Below, one piece after another: positions 22,608 through 29,694 of a stretch of 29,694 nt of DNA. Below the pieces are notes generated by a model. The model searched no databases. It worked only from the letters and a program-made list of their open reading frames with translations, and had not been told where the DNA came from. A program made the position numbers and the translations under genes. Position 1 is the stretch's first letter, and the number at the start of each line of letters is the position of its first letter. Source of the DNA: Lachnospiraceae bacterium UBA7225 (GTDB lineage: Bacteria > Bacillota > Clostridia > Lachnospirales > Lachnospiraceae); the NCBI GenBank assembly GCA_002473385.1, contig DKTR01000056.1, positions 664 through 30,357 of the forward strand, read 5' to 3'.

Positions 22608-24344
22608 CTATTTACAAATGCGGTCAATCCAGTCACACACTTCACCCGGATAATCCGCCTCACAGTGCGGTTTATCCCACACCAGCGCATAATCAGTATC
22701 CTTCCCTGCCTGGGCAAGCTTTAACGCAAGTGTCATGCTGACTGAAAGCGATGTATCGGCATCGCAGGCTCCCACGCGGATACGGTAATGCTCCGCTGCA
22801 TCTGTCTTCTTTTCTGTTCCGATATAATTCAGCGGATTCAGAAGCGCAATGCGCTCCTTAAGCTCTGCATCGTCTTTCACCTGTGCAAAGGATGCATAGT
22901 ACCTTTCGAATTCCTCCGGGAACTGATCCTTCAGCTCCAGGACCGCCTCTGAAATCTCTTTATTAAAATGCATAAATGGCTGCTCATTTGTTCCAAACAC
23001 TTCATTTTCACCGCTGTCCATGCCGAGCGTATCAAACGACGTACATGGCTTCATCCTCCTGCGATGCTGCAGCACATAAGTGTCCAAACCGCGGATATGC
23101 GCACGCTCCCCATCCCAGGAAAGCCAGGCGGATTTTTCCGAGCCCTTCACCGTCATCATTGGCGGCTTCATCCCCTTAAACGGCACGCCCTTTGGCGGAC
23201 GCGAAACCAGGTCGCCCAGTGACGGTTTCTCCTGCCCGGCTTCTGTATTTCCCTGTGCTCTATCGCCTTCTGCTTTGCCAGGCATCACACCCGGACCGGC
23301 ATGCCCCCGCAGAAGATCCGCAACATCCTTTTTTTCTGGTCCTCCCATAGGAACTTCCTTCTGGTACTCGTATTCCCCGGCCAGATACTCCGCCGGAGAA
23401 TACTTCTCATCCAGCATACCGCTCTGCAGTCTTCGCAGATAGTCAGTTGCCGAATCCTCCAGACGCCTCATCAGATAGTCATAGCCGCTTCCGCTTCTGC
23501 CGTCTGTCCCGACAAAAAGCACTTCTTTTGTCTGGGGATCCACCAGCTTTAAATCGTTGAAATACGAAATATACCGTTTCTGCAGTGCTGCCGACAATGC
23601 CTCCTGAAAGGGTGTCATCACACCGGAGGGTCCCGCCGGGGAGTCTTCATTTTCGTGATCCGCCGCAAACATCCATTCATAGGCAGAATCCGCATGCTCC
23701 AGATCAATGATCGGGCAATAAATCTGCGCCGCAAAAACATCGTCCCGCTCGTCCGGAAAAGCACCGTTTGCTTCCAGAAGCGGCAGATAATCCGCGCTGT
23801 TGCCCGTCACCGCCAGAAGAGTGGACATTGCGCCGCCCGCACTCCAGCCGACAGATATCATGCGGTCAAAATTGCCCGGCAGAACTGCACGGTTATGCCG
23901 CAGGAAACGGATCGCCGTCTTTAAATCCACCAGATTCACCGGTGCTTTCCCGCACAGCCTCCCATCTGCATCCCGCGTCTCTCTGCCACGGTTTCCACAG
24001 GATACATACACAAAGCCCCGCTCCAGATACTGCTGCGCATAGCAGCGCGGTCCCTCCAGCCAGACATGGGGCATCTGCATATAGCCCGCCGAATTGTTTT
24101 CAAAAATCACCGGCACTGTCTCTGCCGAATAGCCGTTCATCGTACCCTGTTGATTGATTTCTCCGCCCTTCGTCATGTACGGCTCCGGTACAAAAATGCT
24201 GAGGCGCTGGAATTTCGGCGTCGTCGCCTTCTCTGTATAAAGCACATCCTCCAGGCACCAGCACCGGTATTTTTCATCGAAAAACCATTCGGAAGCGCAC
24301 TCCGAAAGCTCCATTGTTCTGTTAATCACATTCACCTGTTCCAT
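22608..24344 (-). CDS. Subtype-B tannase-like esterase
   Basis: A 578-residue alpha/beta-hydrolase resembling bacterial subtype-B tannase (TanB of L. plantarum, 469 residues). Family landmarks: SVGWSAGGAMSTLLAVTGNS with Ser168, CPIIDLEHADSAYEW, WDGERAHIRGLDTYVLQ, RRRMKPCTSFD and YRIRVGACDADTS with Asp528; His560 follows in WDKPHCEADY. The Asp-to-His gap is 32 residues, equal to Asp419-His451 in TanB; its Ser163 corresponds to Ser168 here. It has about 100 extra residues between Ser and Asp, including a Pro/Gly/Lys-rich stretch. No signal peptide, so intracellular. It would hydrolyse galloyl esters to gallate plus sugar or alcohol. The start is set by AGGAG 8 bases before the ATG. It follows the cytoplasmic esterase gene, whose stop lies 20 bases before this start. 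Confidence 0.87.
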   Translation of the reverse strand: MEQVNVINRTMELSECASEWFFDEKYRCWCLEDVLYTEKATTPKFQRLSIFVPEPYMTKGGEINQQGTMNGYSAETVPVIFENNSAGYMQMPHVWLEGPRCYAQQYLERGFVYVSCGNRGRETRDADGRLCGKAPVNLVDLKTAIRFLRHNRAVLPGNFDRMISVGWSAGGAMSTLLAVTGNSADYLPLLEANGAFPDERDDVFAAQIYCPIIDLEHADSAYEWMFAADHENEDSPAGPSGVMTPFQEALSAALQKRYISYFNDLKLVDPQTKEVLFVGTDGRSGSGYDYLMRRLEDSATDYLRRLQSGMLDEKYSPAEYLAGEYEYQKEVPMGGPEKKDVADLLRGHAGPGVMPGKAEGDRAQGNTEAGQEKPSLGDLVSRPPKGVPFKGMKPPMMTVKGSEKSAWLSWDGERAHIRGLDTYVLQHRRRMKPCTSFDTLGMDSGENEVFGTNEQPFMHFNKEISEAVLELKDQFPEEFERYYASFAQVKDDAELKERIALLNPLNYIGTEKKTDAAEHYRIRVGACDADTSLSVSMTLALKLAQAGKDTDYALVWDKPHCEADYPGEVCDWIDRICK

Positions 24345-24364
24345 AGCTGCCTCTCCTTTTTGCA

Positions 24365-25333
24365 TCAAATATAATTAGAAATAAACGTAAACACCAGATC
24401 CATGTTTTCTTTCTCAAAAAACATCTTATCCTCGTGATCCGCTCCTTCCAGCGGCACAAAGGCAACGCGCTCCCGATCCAGCTTTTTCCGTATCGCTTCG
24501 ACAAATTCCACAGACTGCTCATACGGAACCAGGCGGTCCGCCGTGCCATGCTGCACAAGCATCGGGGCCATGGCATCGCTGATATAGGTCGCCGGATCCG
24601 CCATGGCACAAAGCTCATCAGAGACATCCGGCAATGCACAGCCAAGATATTTTGATTCCGGTGAAAACGGTTCGTCATGATCCGCATGGCTGATACGGTT
24701 CGCCCGCGCCTGCTCATCCATCAATTTAAAATTCATTGGTCCGAACTGGTCAACCGCCGCCTTCACAAAGGGCGTTTCCTCACAGAGAAGCTTCTCCTGT
24801 TCCCCCGTAAATTCCCCGTTCGGAATATTCATACCCAGCATCGCCGCCAGATTTCCGCCCGCAGAGCCGCCAATCGCCACGATTCTTTCTGCGTCCAGCC
24901 GGTATTCCTGCGCATGTACCTTCAGAAACCGGACAGCCTCCCGGCAGTCCAGCACCGCTGCCGGGAAAACTGCCTCCCCGCTCAGACGGTACTCCACCGC
25001 AACTACCGCCATGCCTCTTAAAATGCCCTCCAGATAAGCATTCATATGATCATCGCGCTTATCGCCCAAGGCGAATCCTCCGCCATGAATATACACCAGC
25101 ACCGGGAAGGGACCGTTTCCCTCCTCCGGCAAATAAATATCCAGACACTGTGCCCTACTCTCACATGCATACGGAATATCCAGATATTTTCTCTTCACCC
25201 AGCTAATATCCGCCATCGGCGGCTGCCAGCCAGGAGGCGGTCCGCCCGGCTTTTTCCCCATCTGGGGCATCCCCCCTTTCGGCGGTCTCTCTGTCCCGGC
25301 GGGCATCCTGCCCGTCTTCCCTCTCTCTTCCAC
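24365..25333 (-). CDS. Cytoplasmic alpha/beta-hydrolase esterase
   Basis: A 322-residue esterase of the same broad group as the secreted one in this operon. Motifs: IHGGGFALGD (about 82-91), nucleophile Ser157 in GGSAGGNLA, Asp266 in GTADRLVPY and His300 in EGADHED. The first 45 residues are rich in Pro, Gly and Lys and have no hydrophobic core, so it is probably cytoplasmic. The start codon is GTG, with AGGAG 9 bases upstream. It begins 24 bases after the permease gene and is followed closely by the tannase-like gene. It may remove acetyl or phenolic-acyl groups from imported sugar esters; exact substrate unknown. Confidence 0.87.
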   Translation of the reverse strand: MEERGKTGRMPAGTERPPKGGMPQMGKKPGGPPPGWQPPMADISWVKRKYLDIPYACESRAQCLDIYLPEEGNGPFPVLVYIHGGGFALGDKRDDHMNAYLEGILRGMAVVAVEYRLSGEAVFPAAVLDCREAVRFLKVHAQEYRLDAERIVAIGGSAGGNLAAMLGMNIPNGEFTGEQEKLLCEETPFVKAAVDQFGPMNFKLMDEQARANRISHADHDEPFSPESKYLGCALPDVSDELCAMADPATYISDAMAPMLVQHGTADRLVPYEQSVEFVEAIRKKLDRERVAFVPLEGADHEDKMFFEKENMDLVFTFISNYI

Positions 25334-25357
25334 CGTAATATACTCCTTTCCTGCAGC

Positions 25358-26371
25358 CTACGCCGCTTTCTTTTCTCCCATATCTTTATTCTCTTTATGA
25401 TTTCTTACCATCGGACGCGGACGGTTCTTCAGTGCATCAAAGCTGATTGCCAGCAGCAGAATAATGCCCTTCACCGTATACTGCGTGTAACTTCCCCAGC
25501 CGGCAAGCTGCATTCCGTTTGCGATCATCTGCATAACAAAGATGCCCGCCACCATTCCGGTTACATTTCCTTTTCCGCCCATCATGCTGATACCGCCGAT
25601 AATCGCCGCCGTCAGACAGGTGATTTCCGTGCCCGGACCGGTTGTCGCTGAAGTCATATTCTGCTGCGCCAGCATATCCAGCGTTGCAATTGCAAAAATT
25701 GCTCCCGTTAAAGAAAAACACAGAGTCTGGATCAGATCCGCCTTAATGCCGGACAGTCTTGCACATTCCTTATTGCCGCCGACAGCAAGAATATCCCGCC
25801 CGAAATGCGTCTTGTTCAGCACAATCCAGGTCACCGCAACCACCAGAACTGCCAGATATACATCCAGTGGCAGCCCCAGAAACTTTGTCTTATAGAGTAC
25901 CCGGAAGCCGGCGGGCATTCCGGAATAAGATTTCGATGAGGTAATTGTATAGGCGATTCCTTTAAAAACCTCACTGGTCGCGATTGTAACAATCAGCGGA
26001 AACAGCTTCAGCTTCGATGCGATAATGCCGTTCAGAGTGCCCATCAGAAAGCCAAGCACAATACCGACCGGCCATACTACGAAAAACGGCAGATCCGTCT
26101 CCAGCATAATAATACCGGACACACAGCCCACAACCGCCATCTGCGTTCCTACCGACAGATCAATTCCGCCGCCGATCATAACGAAGCAGATGCCCATTCC
26201 GGCGATCACAATATAGGTACTCTGGGTAATTAAGTTATAAATATTCCGCGGTGATAAAAACAGCGGATTAAATATGGAGAAGAAGATTACCAGCACCAGG
26301 AGAATGATGTACACCGTCCCCTCCTGGTAAAAATATCTTCCAATCCGTCTGATCAGTGATTTATTCTCCAT
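25358..26371 (-). CDS. CUT2 sugar ABC transporter permease (RbsC-like), transporter 2
   Basis: A 337-residue integral membrane protein with about eight to ten hydrophobic segments. RbsC-type blocks include GGGIDLSVGTQMAVVG, AVGGNKECARLSGI and GGISMMGGKGNVTGMVAGIFVM. It works with the ATPase encoded 3 bases upstream. AGGAGG lies within the end of that ATPase gene, so translation is coupled. The neighbouring downstream genes are the esterase and tannase, which suggests an acylated sugar or glycoside as cargo. Confidence 0.93.
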   Translation of the reverse strand: MENKSLIRRIGRYFYQEGTVYIILLVLVIFFSIFNPLFLSPRNIYNLITQSTYIVIAGMGICFVMIGGGIDLSVGTQMAVVGCVSGIIMLETDLPFFVVWPVGIVLGFLMGTLNGIIASKLKLFPLIVTIATSEVFKGIAYTITSSKSYSGMPAGFRVLYKTKFLGLPLDVYLAVLVVAVTWIVLNKTHFGRDILAVGGNKECARLSGIKADLIQTLCFSLTGAIFAIATLDMLAQQNMTSATTGPGTEITCLTAAIIGGISMMGGKGNVTGMVAGIFVMQMIANGMQLAGWGSYTQYTVKGIILLLAISFDALKNRPRPMVRNHKENKDMGEKKAA

Positions 26372-26374
26372 TTT

Positions 26375-27856
26375 TTAAGCTTCCTCCTTCTGCATTCCCG
26401 ATGCGAGCCGGAGTATCGTTTCCTGCGAAAACTCCCCGCGCGATAATTCCCCGGCACATCTGCCCTCGTACAACACAATAATCCGGTCCGACATTCCTAA
26501 AATTTCCTCCATGTCCGAGGATACCATAAGAATTGCCTTTCCCTCTCCAGCGAGGCGGTTCATCAGATGATAAATTTCCTGCTTTGCCCCGACATCAATG
26601 CCTTTTGTCGGCTCATCAAAAATGATGATATCCGGGTCTGCCGCCAGTGTTTTTGCAAGCGCTACCTTCTGCTGATTTCCGCCCGACAGATTGATAACCA
26701 TCTGCCGGATATGCGGAACCTTGATCTGTAAATCCGCGCGGTATTTTTCCGCAGTCTCTTCATTTTTCTTTTTACTGATAAAGCCGAAAGTTGTCAGCTT
26801 GTCCATACAGGAAAGTGACGTATTAAACAGCACTGTGTTGTGCAGAATCACGCCCTGTTCCTTGCGGTCCTCCGGTATCCAGCCAATTCCCTGGCGGATA
26901 GCGTCTGACGGGGATTTGATCCTCACCCGCTGCCCGCGCAGAACAATTTCCCCGCTCTCCAGCTTTTTCGCCCCGCAGAGCAGTTCCATCGTCTCAGACC
27001 GTCCCGAGCCTACCAGGCCGGCAAAACCGAGGATTTCTCCCTTATGAAGCTGAAAATCAATCTGCTCCACACTGTTTCCGGTCAGCTTTTTCGCTTCCAG
27101 TATGACATCTCCCCGGCTGTTCTGCCGCTCCGGAAATGTCTCATTCAATTCACGTCCGACCATCAGATTTACCAGCTCCTGCCGGTTTGTGTCTTTCGTC
27201 CGGATAGTCTTTACATATTCCCCGTCGCGCAGGACCGAGATCCGCTCCGTAATCTCAAAAACCTCCTCCATGCGGTGTGAAATATAGATCACCGTCACGC
27301 CCTTTTTCTTCAGCTTGCGGATGATGTCAAATAATAAATCCACTTCCCTGGATGCCAGCGGAGCCGTCGGCTCATCCATAATCATAATTTTCGCTTCGTT
27401 TGAGATTGCTCTGGCGATTTCCACCATCTGCTGCATAGCGGGGGAGAGCGATATTACCCGCGCAGCCGGATCAAGCTCAAAACCGTATTCGTCAAACAGC
27501 TCCTGCGCCAGAAGATTCAAGCGCTTCCTGCTGTAACCCTTTCCCATTTTTCTGCCCATAAAAATATTTTCCGCGACCGTCATATTGACCACCAGATTGA
27601 CGTCCTGGTAGATAACTGCCACGCCGTTCTGTGCAGAAAGCGCAGGCGTCATGCAGGGATATTCTCTGTCGTCAAACCAGAGCTTTCCACCCGCATCCGG
27701 CGCAATTGCTCCGGCGATAATTTTGATCAGCGTCGATTTTCCTGCCCCGTTTTCCCCCAGTAGGGCATGTACCTCGCCCTGCTCAAAGCTCAGCGAAACA
27801 TCCTGCAACGCTTTTACACCCGGATAAGTTTTTGTGATATGTTCCAGTTTCAGCAT
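26375..27856 (-). CDS. CUT2 sugar ABC transporter ATP-binding protein (RbsA-like), transporter 2
   Basis: A 493-residue double-ATPase. First domain: Walker A GENGAGKST, LSPAMQQMVEIARA and Walker B IMIMDEPTAP. Second domain: GLVGSGRSE (the usual Lys-less form), LSGGNQQKVALAKTL and IIIFDEPTKGIDVGAK. All expected motifs are present, so it is a working importer ATPase. The start follows GAGGAGG by 4 bases, 12 bases after the binding-protein gene, with no terminator between. Confidence 0.94.
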   Translation of the reverse strand: MLKLEHITKTYPGVKALQDVSLSFEQGEVHALLGENGAGKSTLIKIIAGAIAPDAGGKLWFDDREYPCMTPALSAQNGVAVIYQDVNLVVNMTVAENIFMGRKMGKGYSRKRLNLLAQELFDEYGFELDPAARVISLSPAMQQMVEIARAISNEAKIMIMDEPTAPLASREVDLLFDIIRKLKKKGVTVIYISHRMEEVFEITERISVLRDGEYVKTIRTKDTNRQELVNLMVGRELNETFPERQNSRGDVILEAKKLTGNSVEQIDFQLHKGEILGFAGLVGSGRSETMELLCGAKKLESGEIVLRGQRVRIKSPSDAIRQGIGWIPEDRKEQGVILHNTVLFNTSLSCMDKLTTFGFISKKKNEETAEKYRADLQIKVPHIRQMVINLSGGNQQKVALAKTLAADPDIIIFDEPTKGIDVGAKQEIYHLMNRLAGEGKAILMVSSDMEEILGMSDRIIVLYEGRCAGELSRGEFSQETILRLASGMQKEEA

Positions 27857-27868
27857 ACTGCCTCCTCA

Positions 27869-29434
27869 TTACCCGACCGGTGTAAAGGTGCCTGCCGCTT
27901 CGTCAATCGTTATCGTGCAATCGCCTGTCGCGCTATCAATAAAGCTCCAAAGTCCCGGCACTTTGTATTCTGAGGTCTCGTCCACATTCGTCAGACCAGT
28001 GATCATCACAGTCTGTCCGTCCATCACATATGTTCCTGCGTAAACGTCCACGATCATGGCATTTCCCGGAAGTGAAAACTGGCAGCTTCCATCCTCCGCA
28101 AGTATAAACCGCAGCGTCTCTGCCCCCATCGGGCCCTCGCTTTCATATGTATAGACTGCACCCTCTGCCGTCTCCGCTGCCGGAGCGCCGCCCATATCCA
28201 TCACAGTCGCCTCTTCCATGTTCTCGTTGTAGCCGTTTTCGGAATCCCAGTAGGTCATCAGTCCTTCCTGCGCCAGAACCTCTTCATATGTATAATCTTC
28301 AATATGTGACGGCGTATCAAAGCATACCAGACTCGCCACTCCGTTATTCAGTTCTGCGTCGATCGGATAAAACAGTCCTATGCTGTTCGGATTTTTCTTA
28401 CCGTAATTCACCCCTGCCTCACCGTTCATAACAGCATCCGCCAGGTTAGCAAGCGTCGCCGCTGCATCTCCGCCGCCGAACTGACATGCTCCGCGGAATA
28501 CACTCTCTGTACCCGCGCCATCTGCAACGGAACCAATCAGATATTCATACTCATCTCCCATAACGCCCGCGGAGAAGAACGCGAATTCCTGCTGCTCATC
28601 CTCCGGATAAGTATCCATAATATACTGGCTGCCCGCAGTGGATACAAGGGAATTATAGCCGATCAGCACACGCACCTTCGGGTTATCGGTGAGCACACCC
28701 GCCACAACCGAGCGGTTATCTCCTGAAATATCCATCTCGGTAGTGCTGGAAGCAAGATCCTCCACGCGCTCCGCGATCATCTCACAGTAAACCGGATTCT
28801 CAATCTTATCTGCTTCCTCTACTACTTCTCCTACCAGATTCACATATTCTCCGTCTTCATTTTTCAGATACGGCCCAATGATCTGTGCCTCACCCGCGCA
28901 GCGGCTCTTTGCATCCGCGCTGATGGTGGAACTTAAAAATGCCACGTCCCAGTCGCCTTCCTGATCAAGATTCTGCTCCACCCAGGTTTTGGTGATGGAA
29001 GCCACGTACATACCGATCATATATTCATCGTCACAGGAAACCGCATCATAGGCATCTTCCGATATTGTGCCGGTGCCGCCGCTGATCACAACCTTAATTC
29101 CTGCATCCGTCGCTTCCAGAAGAGAATCCTCCAATGTCTCGATCTCACAGGGCAGGATTACCAGCATTTTTGCCCCCATCAGAATAAAGTTCTGAATCTG
29201 CTGTGTCTGGGTGGAAACGCTGTCGTCCGCTGAAACCACCTGCACCTCATAGCCCTGTGCCTCAAATTTTTCTTTCAGTGCAGCAGACTGGAGTTCATTG
29301 ATACTGCTGGACATATTCTGCATACAAACGCCGATCAGTCCCTCAGATGCCCGCGCATCCACTCCTGTCATCCCTGCCGTTGCCGTGGTGAGCAGCATAG
29401 AAGCTGCCAGTAACATACTCATCTGCTTTTTCAT
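27869..29434 (-). CDS. Sugar ABC transporter substrate-binding protein with extra C-terminal domain, transporter 2
   Basis: A 521-residue exported binding protein, well above the usual 320-400. Residues 1-32 are a signal peptide (MKKQMSMLLAASMLL, likely cut after DARA). The type 1 ligand-binding fold follows from about 33 to 410 (GLIGVCMQNMSSSINELQ as first strand and helix; ILMGAKMLVILPCEIETLEDS). A linker then leads to an extra all-beta domain, about residues 427-521 (VYTYESEGPMG to FTPVG), with regularly spaced strands and motifs such as GTYVMDGQTVMITGLTN and PGLWSFI. I recall similar domains on secreted hydrolases of Lachnospiraceae but cannot confirm it. It may anchor the protein or bind a bulky substrate. 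The start is set by AGGAGG 7 bases before the ATG. It is the first gene of the operon. Confidence 0.9.
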   Translation of the reverse strand: MKKQMSMLLAASMLLTTATAGMTGVDARASEGLIGVCMQNMSSSINELQSAALKEKFEAQGYEVQVVSADDSVSTQTQQIQNFILMGAKMLVILPCEIETLEDSLLEATDAGIKVVISGGTGTISEDAYDAVSCDDEYMIGMYVASITKTWVEQNLDQEGDWDVAFLSSTISADAKSRCAGEAQIIGPYLKNEDGEYVNLVGEVVEEADKIENPVYCEMIAERVEDLASSTTEMDISGDNRSVVAGVLTDNPKVRVLIGYNSLVSTAGSQYIMDTYPEDEQQEFAFFSAGVMGDEYEYLIGSVADGAGTESVFRGACQFGGGDAAATLANLADAVMNGEAGVNYGKKNPNSIGLFYPIDAELNNGVASLVCFDTPSHIEDYTYEEVLAQEGLMTYWDSENGYNENMEEATVMDMGGAPAAETAEGAVYTYESEGPMGAETLRFILAEDGSCQFSLPGNAMIVDVYAGTYVMDGQTVMITGLTNVDETSEYKVPGLWSFIDSATGDCTITIDEAAGTFTPVG

Positions 29435-29569
29435 GTAAAATCCTCCTTTTATGGTTGCAGTGTTATCTGTTACTGCCACTTTAACACTCTGATATCTATT
29501 TTAAAATAATTTCCCCAATCCTGTTATTCCATTTTTCGAATGAACGTCCAGTCTCAGTGAACAGGCAGG

Positions 29570-29587
29570 CTGCGTACCCGTACGCAG
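29570..29587. promoter_or_regulatory. 18-base palindrome, candidate operator
   Basis: CTGCGTAC-CC-GTACGCAG is a perfect 8+8 inverted repeat with a 2-base centre. It lies about 28 bases downstream of the predicted operon -10 box, a common place for a repressor site. An RNA hairpin is the alternative. Confidence 0.55.
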
Positions 29588-29615
29588 GACTACATGGGCA
29601 CCTGATACACTAACC

Positions 29616-29644
29616 TGTATAAACAAGCAGTGCAGCTGCTACAA
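29616..29644 (-). promoter_or_regulatory. Candidate promoter of the transporter-tannase operon
   Basis: Minus strand: TTGTAG (29639-29644), 17-base spacer, TATACA (29616-29621). Transcription would start near 29609, leaving a leader of about 175 bases before the binding-protein start. That leader contains the 18-base palindrome. The match is moderate, as expected for an activator-dependent promoter. Confidence 0.5.
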
Positions 29645-29651
29645 TTTTTTA

Positions 29652-29680
29652 TTGACATTCCATCTCCTTTTTTCTATACT
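29652..29680 (+). promoter_or_regulatory. Strong promoter reading right out of the window
   Basis: Plus strand: TTGACA (29652-29657), exactly 17 bases, TATACT (29675-29680). It is back to back with the operon promoter, so a divergent gene, perhaps a regulator, is expected beyond the right edge. The gene itself is not visible. Confidence 0.65.
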
Positions 29681-29694
29681 TTAGTTATTCTAAT

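Noticed and set aside
21678..22724. A 348-codon plus-strand open frame
   Set aside because: It is antisense to the secreted esterase and tannase-like genes, which have clear motifs and ribosome binding sites. Its translation is rich in His, Arg and Cys with no recognisable domain.
25046..25651. A 201-codon plus-strand open frame
   Set aside because: It is antisense to the cytoplasmic esterase and the end of the permease, with a composition typical of reversed coding sequence.
29435..29610. A riboswitch in the long operon leader
   Set aside because: Apart from the 18-base palindrome and short repeats, I see no conserved riboswitch core or terminator in the leader.

Overview
The window looks like chromosomal DNA from a gut-type anaerobic Firmicute, most likely a Lachnospiraceae member. 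The signs are AGGAGG-type ribosome binding sites on almost every gene, sigma-A promoters with 17-bp spacers, CUT2 sugar ABC transporters, YesM/YesN-type two-component genes and clostridial permuted GH3 enzymes. I do not name a genus. All 20 intact genes and the one broken gene are on the minus strand, so transcription runs from high to low coordinates. I see no tRNA, rRNA, CRISPR array, phage gene or intact insertion sequence.

Right and centre (about 29434 down to 9378): sixteen co-oriented genes, many overlapping or nearly touching. In order of transcription they are: a sugar ABC transporter (binding protein with an extra C-terminal domain, RbsA-like ATPase, RbsC-like permease); a GTG-start cytoplasmic esterase; a subtype-B tannase-like enzyme; a secreted esterase; a GH3 NagZ-like glycosidase; a UbiD decarboxylase resembling gallate decarboxylase LpdC; its UbiX prenyl-FMN synthase (LpdB-like); a beta-phosphoglucomutase; a YesN-type response regulator; a YesM-type histidine kinase with almost no sensor; a double ABC ATPase that has lost its catalytic motifs; and a second sugar ABC transporter (binding protein, ATPase, permease), closed by a strong terminator. 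My reading is a locus for taking up and dismantling galloylated or other phenolic-acid sugar esters. Sugars and esters are imported, galloyl groups are cut off by the tannase and esterases, gallate is decarboxylated to pyrogallol, and the glucose part goes to glycolysis. The substrate is inferred, not shown.

Centre-left (9297 to 4778): a two-gene unit with its own promoter (small unknown protein, then a cytoplasmic GH3 beta-glucosidase with swapped domain order) ends at a long hairpin. Next come a promoter, a decayed GH78 alpha-L-rhamnosidase remnant and a ribokinase-family sugar kinase followed by a clear terminator.

Left end (4707 to 1): a heterodimeric multidrug-type ABC exporter, a MarR regulator and a small Cys/His/Gly-rich protein. 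The exporter and MarR promoters carry nearly the same 16-bp sequence over the -35 box, which points to one MarR-controlled regulon. A further promoter reads leftward out of the window, and another reads rightward out of the right end.
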